DNA of 64,000 bases from Verrucomicrobiota bacterium (lineage in GTDB: Bacteria > Verrucomicrobiota > Verrucomicrobiia > Limisphaerales > JACRJZ01). Positions 25,236-34,400 of the stretch are shown in pieces. The DNA lies in assembly GCA_016219875.1 (NCBI GenBank), contig JACRJZ010000068.1:41005-105004 (forward strand), read 5' to 3'. Both the position numbers and the translations under genes were made by a program. The number at the start of each line of letters is the position of its first letter. Position 1 is the stretch's first letter. A model generated the notes under the pieces. It was given only the letters and a program-made list of their open reading frames with translations, did not search any database and was not told the DNA's origin.

Positions 25236-26651
25236 TCATTGGGATTTCGGAGTGGCGCGTTCCACCACGCTCCGGATTTCCCCCTCGCGCACCCGCGTTT
25301 TCAGCCTCTGGCCGAGTTGCACTTGCCGCGCATCACGAACGACTTGGCCAGTCGCCTCATCGCTCGTGATCGAGTACCCGCGCTCCAGCACGTTCATCGG
25401 CGAGAGCAACCGCAGCCGGAGATCAGCCTTGCTGTGGCTCTGCCGCTGCAAGTCGAAGCCGCGCCGTGCCGACTCCCGCAACCGACGCTGGACCACAGCC
25501 AGTGCCTCCACCCGGCGGGCGATCACATGGGAAGGCCGCGCCAACACCAACCGCTGCGCCGCGTGCTCCCAAGCCATGCGCTGGCCCCGCCAGCCCTGGC
25601 GCGCCGCGCGCACGAGGGCAGACCGGAAATCGTCCAGGCGTTGCTCCTGTTCCTGAAGCTGCCGCCGCGGGTGCAAGCGCGTGAGCCGCTGCACCAGGCG
25701 GGCAATCTCCGCGCCCGCCTCTGCCAGCCACTCTTGCGCGAGCCGCCGAAGATGCGTCTGCGTTTCGGCCAGCGCCTGCCGGCTGGCGAAGGCCGTTTCC
25801 GTGATAATTTCCGCCGCCGCACTGGGCGTGGCCGCACGCAGGTCGGCAACGAAATCACTGATCGTGAAATCGATCTCATGGCCCACCGCCGACACCACCG
25901 GCAGCCGCGAATTGAAAATCGCGCGCGCCACAACTTCCTCGTTGAAAGCCCACAAGTCCTCCAGGCTGCCGCCGCCGCGTGTGACCAAAATGAGGTCGAG
26001 CCGCTCGCGCTCCGAGGCCGCAGACCACGCGTTCAACAAGCCAATGGCAGCGGCGATTTCGTCAGCCGCGCCTTGCCCTTGCACGCGCGCGGGCGCAAGC
26101 ACGAGGCCCAAGCTCGGCTGTCGGCGACCCACGACGTGGATCACGTCCCGCAGCGCCGCGCCGGTGGGCGAAGTGACAATCCCGATGCGCTGCGGGAAGC
26201 GCGGCAGAGGCCGTTTGCGCTCCGGGGCGAACAGTCCTTCCGCATTCAGCTTCTGCTTGAGCTTCTCGAAGGCCAGTTGCAGCGCGCCGACGCCTTGGGC
26301 CTCGACCGCGCGGACGATCAACTGGTACTGGCCCCGCGCCTCATAAACCGTGACGTCGCCTTGCAGCAACACCTTCTGGCCGTCCTGGAGCAAGTGCCGC
26401 GACTCGCGGGCGTCGCTGCGAAAGCAGACGCACTGAAGCTGGGCGGCGGCGTCCTTGAGTGAAAAATAGATATGCCCCGAGGACTGCTCGCGCAGGTTCG
26501 TGATCTCGCCGGCCACCCACACCGAACCGACGTGCTGCTCCAGGAGCCGCCGGACGGTCGAGGTGATTTCGGTGACGGAATAAACCTTGCGCGTGGCGGC
26601 CGGCTCGAAGAGTTCGCCGAAGTTCCATTGGGATTTGGCCGGGCGAGACAT
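25236..26651 (-). CDS. xseA: Exodeoxyribonuclease VII large subunit
   Basis: VYSVTEITSTVRRLLEQHVGSVWVAGEITNLREQSSGHIYFSLKDAAAQLQCVCFR; RIGIVTSPTGAALRDVIHVVGRR; LILVTRGGGSLEDLWAFNEEVVARAIFNSRLPVVSAVGHEIDFTISDFVADLRAATPSAAAEI. Confidence 0.95.
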   Translation of the reverse strand: MSRPAKSQWNFGELFEPAATRKVYSVTEITSTVRRLLEQHVGSVWVAGEITNLREQSSGHIYFSLKDAAAQLQCVCFRSDARESRHLLQDGQKVLLQGDVTVYEARGQYQLIVRAVEAQGVGALQLAFEKLKQKLNAEGLFAPERKRPLPRFPQRIGIVTSPTGAALRDVIHVVGRRQPSLGLVLAPARVQGQGAADEIAAAIGLLNAWSAASERERLDLILVTRGGGSLEDLWAFNEEVVARAIFNSRLPVVSAVGHEIDFTISDFVADLRAATPSAAAEIITETAFASRQALAETQTHLRRLAQEWLAEAGAEIARLVQRLTRLHPRRQLQEQEQRLDDFRSALVRAARQGWRGQRMAWEHAAQRLVLARPSHVIARRVEALAVVQRRLRESARRGFDLQRQSHSKADLRLRLLSPMNVLERGYSITSDEATGQVVRDARQVQLGQRLKTRVREGEIRSVVERATPKSQ

Positions 26652-26677
26652 GGCTCAAGAAACGGGACGGGACGAGC

Positions 26678-26719
26678 GGAAATTGGAAATTGAGAATTGA
26701 AAATTGAGAATTGAAAATT
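26678..26719. repeat. 7-bp tandem repeat, six units
   Basis: GGAAATT-GGAAATT-GAGAATT-GAAAATT-GAGAATT-GAAAATT. Confidence 0.9.
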
Positions 26720-26745
26720 GGCCGAGGCTGCACGTCGTGGTCGCC

Positions 26746-26780
26746 CAATCTGCAATCGGCAATCTGCAATCTGCAATTCC
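26746..26780. repeat. 7-bp tandem repeat, five units
   Basis: CAATCTG-CAATCGG-CAATCTG-CAATCTG-CAATTCC. Confidence 0.9.
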
Positions 26781-26785
26781 CATGT

Positions 26786-27577
26786 TCACTCCGTTCCCAG
26801 CATTGCCTCGGACACGCGCTGGATCGCCGTGGCGCGGCCCGTCGCGTCATCGACCGTGACGATCGCGCCTTGGAGCAGAACGCGCTTGGAGGCGATTTCA
26901 AACCGCTGGGGCAGGTTCGTGAGGAAGCGGCGGATGACCGGCTCGATCTCCCGGCCCAGAATGCTCTCGTGCGGCCCCGTGAAGCCGGCGTCGCAGAGGA
27001 ACGCCGTGCCGCCGGGGAAGACTTGCTCATCCGCCGTCTGGACGTGCGTGTGCGTGCCGATGACCGCGCTGACCTGGCCATCGAGCATCCGCGCCATCGC
27101 GATCTTTTCTGAAGTCGCTTCGGCGTGGATGTCCACGAGGATGATCTTCGCGCGTTCGCGGAGACGCTGGACCTCGGCTTGGGCCAGCGTGAAGGGATTC
27201 TCGATGGCCGGCATGAAGGTGCGGCCTTGGACATTCAGCACGCCCAGCGCCGGCAGACCCGCGCGCTCCAACACAAAGCTCCCCTGCCCGGCCACGCCGG
27301 CGGGATAGTTCAACGGACGCACCACGCGCGGTTCCTTCGGCAAGAGGTCCATGACTTCCTTCTGGTCCCAAACATGGTCGCCCGTGGTGAGGACATCGAC
27401 GCCCGCCTCGAACAACTCGCGCGCGGTTTCCGGCGTGATGCCGGAGCCACCCGCGGAGTTTTCGCCGTTGGCCACGACGGCGTCCAGGCCGTGCTGCTGG
27501 CGCAAGATCGGCACGATCTGCCGCACCGCCCGACGGCCAGGCCGCCCCACTACGTCGCCGATAAACAGAATCTTCAC
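26786..27577 (-). CDS. ymdB: YmdB-family metallophosphoesterase
   Basis: MKILFIGDVVGRPGRRAVRQIVPILRQQHGLDAVVANGENSAGGSGITPETARELFEAGVDVLTTGDHVWDQKE; IDGQVSAVIGTHTHVQTADEQVFPGGTAFLCDAGFTGPHESILGRE. Confidence 0.92.
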   Translation of the reverse strand: MKILFIGDVVGRPGRRAVRQIVPILRQQHGLDAVVANGENSAGGSGITPETARELFEAGVDVLTTGDHVWDQKEVMDLLPKEPRVVRPLNYPAGVAGQGSFVLERAGLPALGVLNVQGRTFMPAIENPFTLAQAEVQRLRERAKIILVDIHAEATSEKIAMARMLDGQVSAVIGTHTHVQTADEQVFPGGTAFLCDAGFTGPHESILGREIEPVIRRFLTNLPQRFEIASKRVLLQGAIVTVDDATGRATAIQRVSEAMLGTE

Positions 27578-27717
27578 GGCGAGAGATGTAGCGGACGGAG
27601 GGCGAAGTGTCGAATGAGGAATTGGCCGAAGCCCGAACAGAAAGGAACCCCGCCCGGCGGCCCACGTGCCTGCGAGAGTCAGAGGGGAAGCGCAAGTTCA
27701 ACGAGGCGATTCCGAGA

Positions 27718-27945
27718 CACCGTAGCAGCCGACGTGAGGAGAGTCTGAGCAGCGAGAAAACGCTGCTGGATCGGGCCAAGGAACGAGACATTGCGACTCA
27801 CGCGGAAGCACAAGGGGAGGAGAAATCCGGTTATTGGCGTCCAATGAGTTACGCGACCGTTCCTTGGCAGGCTCTCTCTGCAACTCTGAAATCTGAGATT
27901 TGAAATCTGAAATCAAACCAGAGCCTCCTCACGTCAGATGCTGCA
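27718..27945. repeat. GTAGCAGCC element, arms about 200 bp apart, with a 7-bp tandem repeat inside
   Basis: Left arm GTAGCAGCCGACGTGAGGAGAGTC near 27721, right arm AGAGCCTCCTCACGTCAGATGCTGC near 27920; interior TGAAATC-TGAGATT-TGAAATC-TGAAATC at 27887-27914. Confidence 0.75.
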
Positions 27946-27970
27946 CTTCGACAGAGGCCCCAAGGCCAGT

Positions 27971-29845
27971 TCACGGCCAGACGCGGCGCGTGCGATAGAA
28001 CCGGGCGGGCTGCGTTTCCGTTTCTCCCTCGACGCACTCCGCCTTCCCGTCCGTGCCGACAGCCAGACTCCGCAGCAGTCGCCACGCCTTCAAGTCTTCG
28101 GAGACTTCGATGGCATAGACCGCGCCGGGTTCCCCGCTCAGGCGGATGACGGTGGTTCCGCTGGCCGAAGCCAAGGTCAGCCGGCACGGGCTGAGGTCCG
28201 GCAGGCGAATGACGTCAGTATTCACGGCCACGAATTCTGGCGCTTCAATGTCGCTGTTGCCGTCGCCCTCCGGGCGCTGGGCCACGAGGCTGCCTTCGCC
28301 GTCGGGACCGTACCAACCGGACGCGAGGTAGATGACCGGCGGGACGCCGCCAAAAATCGCATCCAAATCAATCACGCCTTCCAGCACGCCGTCCTTGACG
28401 ATCCGGCTGGCGGTACGGGCCGCGCGCACGTGGCCGAACGGGGTGCCCTCGCCACCGAACCAGCCGTTGCTCAGGCTGGCACCCTGGCCGGCCATAAAGG
28501 CGTAGTAGGCCATCACACCGCCGGACTTCGCCCAGGTTCCCAATCCCCGCAGCGTTTCCGAGTTGGTCCGGCTGAGAAACACGAAGCTGTCCAGCGCCGG
28601 CGAGTCCGTGGTGGCCACATACAAATACCGCCCCGCGATGGCGGCGTAGAGCGTGGTGCCCTCGCCGGTGGCGACGGGAAACGCGGCGGCGTCCGGCAGC
28701 CCGTCCAACTGGAAGCGGCAGCTCCGGTCAATCACGACTTCGTCCACTTGCACGGAGTTCTGGTCCAGCGAACGGACGTGCATGAAGTCTCCGTCAATGT
28801 CCGCGTAGGCGAGGACCTGGGCAGTGTCGTTGGCGCCAGCGGTATAAGGCGGCAGCCCGCCCAAGCCGTACATCGGCGCACCCCCCGACCCTACGACGAA
28901 ATGGCTGACGCCGTTGGTGGGCTGGCCGCGCCAGTAATAGTGATTGTGCCCATAGACGCAGGCCGCCACCTTGTATTCCTCCAGGATGGGCAGGTACTCG
29001 TTCCGCAGCCGCCAGCCGTCCCAGTCCCCATGCCCGCCGTAAGCCGAGTACATCGGATAATGCGTGAAGACGACCTTCCAGGGTTTGTCCGAAGCGGCCA
29101 GCTTAGCCCGCAGCCATTCGGGTGAAGGCAGGGCGGGCGAGTTGATGGAGATGGCTTGGAGGTCGCCATACTCGATGCTGTAGCTCTGGTGGTCTTCCGG
29201 CAGGGCGGCGAACGCTTCCAAGCAGGGGCCACAGCCGTTCCCCTCGTGATTACCCGGCGACCAGTAAAGCGGACTCTGGCTCATCGCCCCGCGAAAGACG
29301 TTGAGGAACTGCCAGTCTAAATACTCGGTGTTGCACCAGTCCATCAAGTCGCCCGCGTCCAAGATCAGGTCGGGCTTGCAGCTTTCCAGCACCGCCGCGA
29401 TGGGGCCGCCGCCGCCGCCTCGGTGATCGGCGATCCACGCGACGCGCAACGGGGCGCCCGGCGCTTTGCCGCTGCGGAACTCCGCCACCGCCAGCACTTG
29501 GCCCTCGCTGATGACCCGATAGTAGTACGTCCGACCGGGCAACAGATTGGTGAGCGTGACCGAATGCTGGGTGACTTCTTCGTCTGCTCCCACCACCAAG
29601 TCGTAGGCGGTGGTCAACCCGTATTCCACCCAACTGTCGCTGGCCACGTCCGTGCCCCAGACGATGGTGGACTGGTTGGTGAAGTGGCCCATCATGATGT
29701 AGGGGCCGCGGACCAGCGCGATGGGATCGGCGCCCAAAGTCGGCTGGCTCCACAGCGTCGCGAGCGCGACAACAAAACTCAACGCGACGCTTCGCAGCGT
29801 CCGCCATCCGCCGCCGGGGACAAGCAAGTATGTCTGGGTGGTCAT
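27971..29845 (-). CDS. Secreted calcineurin-like (purple acid phosphatase-type) metallophosphoesterase
   Basis: Signal-like N-terminus; VRGPYIMMGHFTNQSTIVWGTDVASDSWVEYG; VAWIADHRGGGGGPIAAVLESCKPDLILDAGDLMDW; WSPGNHEGNG; VVFTHYPMYSAYGGHGDWDGW; CVYGHNHYYWRG. Confidence 0.85.
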   Translation of the reverse strand: MTTQTYLLVPGGGWRTLRSVALSFVVALATLWSQPTLGADPIALVRGPYIMMGHFTNQSTIVWGTDVASDSWVEYGLTTAYDLVVGADEEVTQHSVTLTNLLPGRTYYYRVISEGQVLAVAEFRSGKAPGAPLRVAWIADHRGGGGGPIAAVLESCKPDLILDAGDLMDWCNTEYLDWQFLNVFRGAMSQSPLYWSPGNHEGNGCGPCLEAFAALPEDHQSYSIEYGDLQAISINSPALPSPEWLRAKLAASDKPWKVVFTHYPMYSAYGGHGDWDGWRLRNEYLPILEEYKVAACVYGHNHYYWRGQPTNGVSHFVVGSGGAPMYGLGGLPPYTAGANDTAQVLAYADIDGDFMHVRSLDQNSVQVDEVVIDRSCRFQLDGLPDAAAFPVATGEGTTLYAAIAGRYLYVATTDSPALDSFVFLSRTNSETLRGLGTWAKSGGVMAYYAFMAGQGASLSNGWFGGEGTPFGHVRAARTASRIVKDGVLEGVIDLDAIFGGVPPVIYLASGWYGPDGEGSLVAQRPEGDGNSDIEAPEFVAVNTDVIRLPDLSPCRLTLASASGTTVIRLSGEPGAVYAIEVSEDLKAWRLLRSLAVGTDGKAECVEGETETQPARFYRTRRVWP

Positions 29846-29934
29846 AAAACGGCGGCGAGAGTAAGCCGCCGGCCAAGAGCTTGTCGAACAGAGAAAGGCC
29901 GACGAGTCCAAGGTGGCAGGACTGATTCACGAAG

Positions 29935-30007
29935 GAGCGCGGGCAGCCTGCCCGCGTGTTTTTCGCTCCCATTTTCGGCGGAACGCGCGGGCAGGCTGCC
30001 CGCGCTC
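29935..30007. repeat. Paired-hairpin element (GCGGGCAG-C-CTGCCCGC type)
   Basis: GAGCGCGGGCAGCCTGCCCGCG (29935-29956) and CGCGGGCAGGCTGCCCGCGCTC (29986-30007). Confidence 0.88.
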
Positions 30008-30067
30008 CTCTCCGCATGTTTCTTGAATCAGCCCTGTCCAGGGCGGGCGCATCTTGATACCGCCGCC

Positions 30068-30199
30068 GTAGCGCCGGTTTTCCAACCGGCGACGCGCTCG
30101 AAGGGAACCGGCCTTGGACCTTCTTGCGACGTCTGGGAGCTTCGCCGGTTTCGCCGACAAGAAAGTCGGCGCTACGGCAGGCTGGAAAGCCTGCGTTAC
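30068..30199. repeat. Paired-hairpin element of the GTAGCG-linker family
   Basis: GTAGCGCCGGTTTTCCAACCGGCG (30068-30091); CGCCGACAAGAAAGTCGGCGCTAC (30152-30175); GGCAGGCTGGAAAGCCTGCGTTAC (30176-30199). Confidence 0.88.
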
Positions 30200-30235
30200 G
30201 ACGGCGGCATCAAGCTCGGTCTGGTGGCACCCGAC

Positions 30236-30335
30236 GCGCGGCTGTCTCAGCCGCAGCGACCCGAACGATCAAGCGATTCGTGAAGAGACTTGAGCCGGCA
30301 AATTCCGAGTGGAACTGCGGCTGGGACAGCCGCGC
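30236..30335. repeat. Paired-hairpin element (GCGCGGCTGTCTCAGCCGCAG arms)
   Basis: GCGCGGCTGTCTCAGCCGCAG (30236-30256) and CTGCGGCTGGGACAGCCGCGC (30315-30335), one mismatch. Confidence 0.88.
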
Positions 30336-30361
30336 TCCGGGACGAGCTGCAGGCAGCCCTG

Positions 30362-31258
30362 TTACGAGTCCCGCCCGTGCGCGACGGCGGTTTCGCGCCA
30401 CGCGCTGGGAGCTTGGCCAACGCGCTTCTTGAACTGCTTGGAGAGATGGAAGGCGGACTCGAAGCCTAGAATCTCCGCCACTTCCTTGAGCGGCTTGACG
30501 GTGTTGGCCAGGAGATCTTGCGCTTTGTTGAGGCGGACCTGGAGGTGGTATTGCTTGGGGCTGACGCCGAGACGGGCCTTGAAGGCGTGGCGGAAATGCG
30601 AGTAGCTCACGCCCAGTTCGGACGCCAGCCCGTTCAGATTCAGCGGTTCCTGGCAGCGCAGGGCAATCAGCGCGTGGCCGCGCTCCACTACATCGTCGAT
30701 GGCCTGGTCGAGGCCGCGCTCTTCGCGTTGCGACCGGGCGACCGCCGAGAGCAGATGCAGGCCCAGCGTGGAGAGCATGTCGTGGTTGGCCAGGCCGCCG
30801 CGTTGGGCCAGCGTGTGAAGGCGATCAAAGGGATGAAGCAAATCCGGCGTCAGGCCCGTCCGGATGACGGCCCGGCGCGGTTGGATGAGGCCCGTGCGCG
30901 CCGCTTCGTCGAAGGCCGAGCCGCGGCATTCGATCCAGTGCTCCACCCATCCGGTTTCGGGGTTTGGCGCGTAGCGGTGCCAGACGCCCGGAAAGAGCAG
31001 CAGCACCGTCCCAGCTTCGATGCTGTGATGCTTGGGCACCACGGCGCTCTCGAAAAGGCCGCGGCCTTCGGAGACGAACACGATCTGGTAAGCCTGGAGC
31101 ACCCGCCCTTGCGACCACGTGAAGTGATGGTCCACCGGGTGGCGATGCGGCGGATAGGGGCTGTGCGGCGGCACGCGCGCGAACCCGGCCGACGTCGCCG
31201 CACAGCCCCAGATGGAGCTGGCGTTTTGGTCCGGCAGATAGACGAAGTAGTCTTTCAC
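30362..31258 (-). CDS. AraC-family transcriptional regulator
   Basis: Cupin-like N-terminus; C-terminal HTH: LNLNGLASELGVSYSHFRHAFKARLGVSPKQYHLQVRLNKAQDLLANTVKPLKEVAEILGFESAFHLSKQFKKRVGQAPSAWR. Confidence 0.92.
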   Translation of the reverse strand: MKDYFVYLPDQNASSIWGCAATSAGFARVPPHSPYPPHRHPVDHHFTWSQGRVLQAYQIVFVSEGRGLFESAVVPKHHSIEAGTVLLLFPGVWHRYAPNPETGWVEHWIECRGSAFDEAARTGLIQPRRAVIRTGLTPDLLHPFDRLHTLAQRGGLANHDMLSTLGLHLLSAVARSQREERGLDQAIDDVVERGHALIALRCQEPLNLNGLASELGVSYSHFRHAFKARLGVSPKQYHLQVRLNKAQDLLANTVKPLKEVAEILGFESAFHLSKQFKKRVGQAPSAWRETAVAHGRDS

Positions 31259-31440
31259 GGGTGCGAATGCGTCGGCCAGTTTTTACATGTTAATTGCCAG
31301 TTTGTCCATTGTGCCGTGCGGGGCAGACGGGCATTCTCGCCGAAACCTGAACAGCCAGGCCCGGCGCCGGTCGTGGACGCCGGAGGTTTCCCGGTGGTTT
31401 GGGCAATGAAACCGGCAGTCAGCAACAACCGATCAAGCAA

Positions 31441-34400
31441 ATGAACTCCTCATCGAACCTCACCTTTGTCCGCAAAGGGACCGCTCTGGCGGCGGGCCTG
31501 CTCCTGTCTGGCAGCGCGCTGCTCGGCCAAACCATCCCCAACCCCAGCTTCGAGTTGGACACGTTCACCGTTTTCCCTGGCTACATCAGCGGGAACGCTC
31601 CGATCACCGGCTGGACGGGCAGTCCGGCGGATCGCGTGGGCCTCAATCCCGCCGGCGGCAGCGCTTTTGCCAACAATGGCGCCATCCCGAACGGCACCAA
31701 GGTCGCCTTCATCCAAAGCCCCGGCACAGGAGCGGCCACATTGAGCACGGTGATCTCCGGCCTGACTGCCGGCCAGATTTACACGGTGAACTTCCGCCTC
31801 AACGCCCGGACCAACAACCCGGCCCAAACGCCTGTCCTCAAGATCGGCGTTGATGGCCAGCCGATCGTGAACCTCTCGACGATCGGCGTGCAGATCGGCG
31901 GCCTGACCACCGCCTACCGCTTCGCCGCCTTTGACTTCACCGCCGCAGCCGACACCGCTACGCTCTGGCTGACAAACGACGCTGCCGGAGACACGACGGT
32001 GCTGGTGGATGATTTCTCCATCAACGCCTCCACGAACCACTGGTCCTACGCGGCCTGGAACGACGACGCCAGTTCAGGCGTGGACGGTTCGAAGACTTAC
32101 ACGCACGCTTACAACCTAGGCACCGGCGCCGCAGAAACCACGATCAATGGCGTGCTCTTTCGCGTCATGAGCGGCACGGCCGCGCCGAATGAATTCAGCA
32201 CCAGCTATGGATCCACGACCACCGACGCCGCCAACGCGCTGCTCACCGCCGGAGGTGGCAGTTCCAACCTCGCCCGGTCGTTCCTTTACGGCGGCAACGC
32301 CGGCAGCCTCATTATCGGCGATCTGGTTCCCGGCATGGAATACGTGGCCACGTTCTACGCGGTCGCGTGGGAAACCGGAATGCGCGCGCAGACCTTCTCC
32401 TACGGCACGGATCGGATGACGATCAACCAGGACCATTTCAACAACGACCAGGGCATTCGCATCATGTACCGCTACGTTGCCCCAGCCAGTGGTGCGATCA
32501 CGCTGACGCAAACCCCGCTGCTTCCCGCCGCGACCTTCCACACCTACGGTTTTGCGAACTACGAGGCCAATCCGCAGGCGATGCCCATCATCGGCCTGCA
32601 ACCGCGCAGCCAGGTCACCGCGCCCGCCGCGACCTACACGTTCAGCGTCACCGCCGGCGGCGCGCGCCCGCTCTTCTTCCAGTGGCTCAAGGACGGCGTG
32701 GAGTTGACCGGTGAAACGAACCGCTTCTTGACCCGCTTCGACGCGGCTTCCGTCGATCTCGGAGGGTATTCGGTGATCGTCAGCAACGCCAACGGCGCGG
32801 TCACCAGTTCGGTGGCCACGCTGACCTTCGGCCCGATTGCGAACCCGAGCTTCGAGGCGGACGTCTTCCACGCTTGGCCGGGTTATGCCAGCGTCAACCA
32901 GCGCCTCAGCGGCTGGCTCGCGGGCAATCTCGGACGCGTGGGCGTGAACCCCTTCGCCGACGGGGTTGGCCCCTTCGCCAACAACGGTGCCATTCCCGAC
33001 GGCAACCAAGTGGGCTTCATCCAAAGCACCGGCACCAATTGGCTCAGCACCAGACTCGATGGCCTCACGCCCGGGCAGCCCTACACGCTGGCCTTCCGGC
33101 TGAACGCCCGCAACGGCCAGACGCCGACCATGCATGCCACGATCGACGATCAACCCATCCTGGATTTTCGCGTGGGCGCCAGCGGCACCACGAATGCCTT
33201 CAAGTTCGTCGCCTTCAACTTCACGCCCGCCAACGAGGGGCCCACGCTCTATCTCACGAACGAATCCGCCGGTGACCACACGGTCCTGCTCGACGATTTC
33301 CGCGTCGCGCCCGCGACCACGAAATGGTCCTTTGCTCCCTGGACCGACGACCCGTCTTCCGGCGTGGACAGCACGAAAGGTTACAGCCACGCCTACAGCT
33401 TCGCGACCCCGGTGGACGCAGTGATCAACGGGATTTACTTCAAGGGAATTCCGGGCGCCAATCCGTCCTTGCCCGGCAAGTTTGCCACGGCGGGTTATCC
33501 GTCCGTCTTCAACAACGACGCCAACACCGTGACCACCAACGGCGGAGGCGGCGCCGCGCTGGCACGGGATTTCATTTATGGCGGCGTTCCCCAGGTCATC
33601 ACCCTGAGCAATCTGGTGCCGGGCGTGGAGTACGTGGCGACGGTTTATTCGGTCGGCTTCGATCCCAAAGCGTACGGTCGTGCCGCCACATTCAGCGTGG
33701 GCGACGACCGCCTGACCGTGAACCAGGACCATTTCGGCAACGACACGGGCATCCGCGTCTCCTACCGCTACACGGCCGACGCCAGCGGCACCCTGACGCT
33801 CACCTACGGAGCCACGCACAACGCCGGCGGCACACCGAGCTCCATCCACACCTACGGCTTCAGCAACTACGAACTCGCCTCGACTAATGCGCCCATTGTG
33901 TATCTGCAACCGCAGCCGCGGACGGTCGCCGGCAGTTCGGCTGTGACCTTTTACGCGACCGTGGGCGGCGAGCAGCCGTTGTTCCTCCAATGGCAGAAAG
34001 ACGGCGTGGACTTGGCCGGACAGAACAGTTCGACGCTGAACCTGGCCAGTGTCGGCGCCGGCGATGGCGGCATTTACACGCTGCTCGCGTCAAACATCCA
34101 CGGCGTGATCTCCAGCGCACCCGCCTTGCTTGAAGTCGGCCTGCCGATGGCCAATGCGAGCTTCGAAGCAGACACGTTCACCGTCTATCCAGGCTACGTC
34201 AGCGTCAACTTCCCGATTACGGGCTGGACCAGTTCGCTGCCGGGCAACACGGGCCTCAATCCCGTGTCCGACTTGCGCAGTCCGTTCGCCGATAACGGCC
34301 TCATCCCCGACGGCAACAGGGTGGCCTTCATCCAAGCCGACAACGGGGTGCTCAGCCAAGTCGTCACCGGCATGGTCGTGGGACAAACCTACTACGTGAA

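Noticed and set aside
26678-26780. Possible CRISPR array
   Set aside because: Units are only 7 bp with no spacers; no cas genes in the window.
29423-30432. ORFs with PTRKSALRQAGKPALR-like strings
   Set aside because: Translations of the paired-hairpin repeats between 29935 and 30335.
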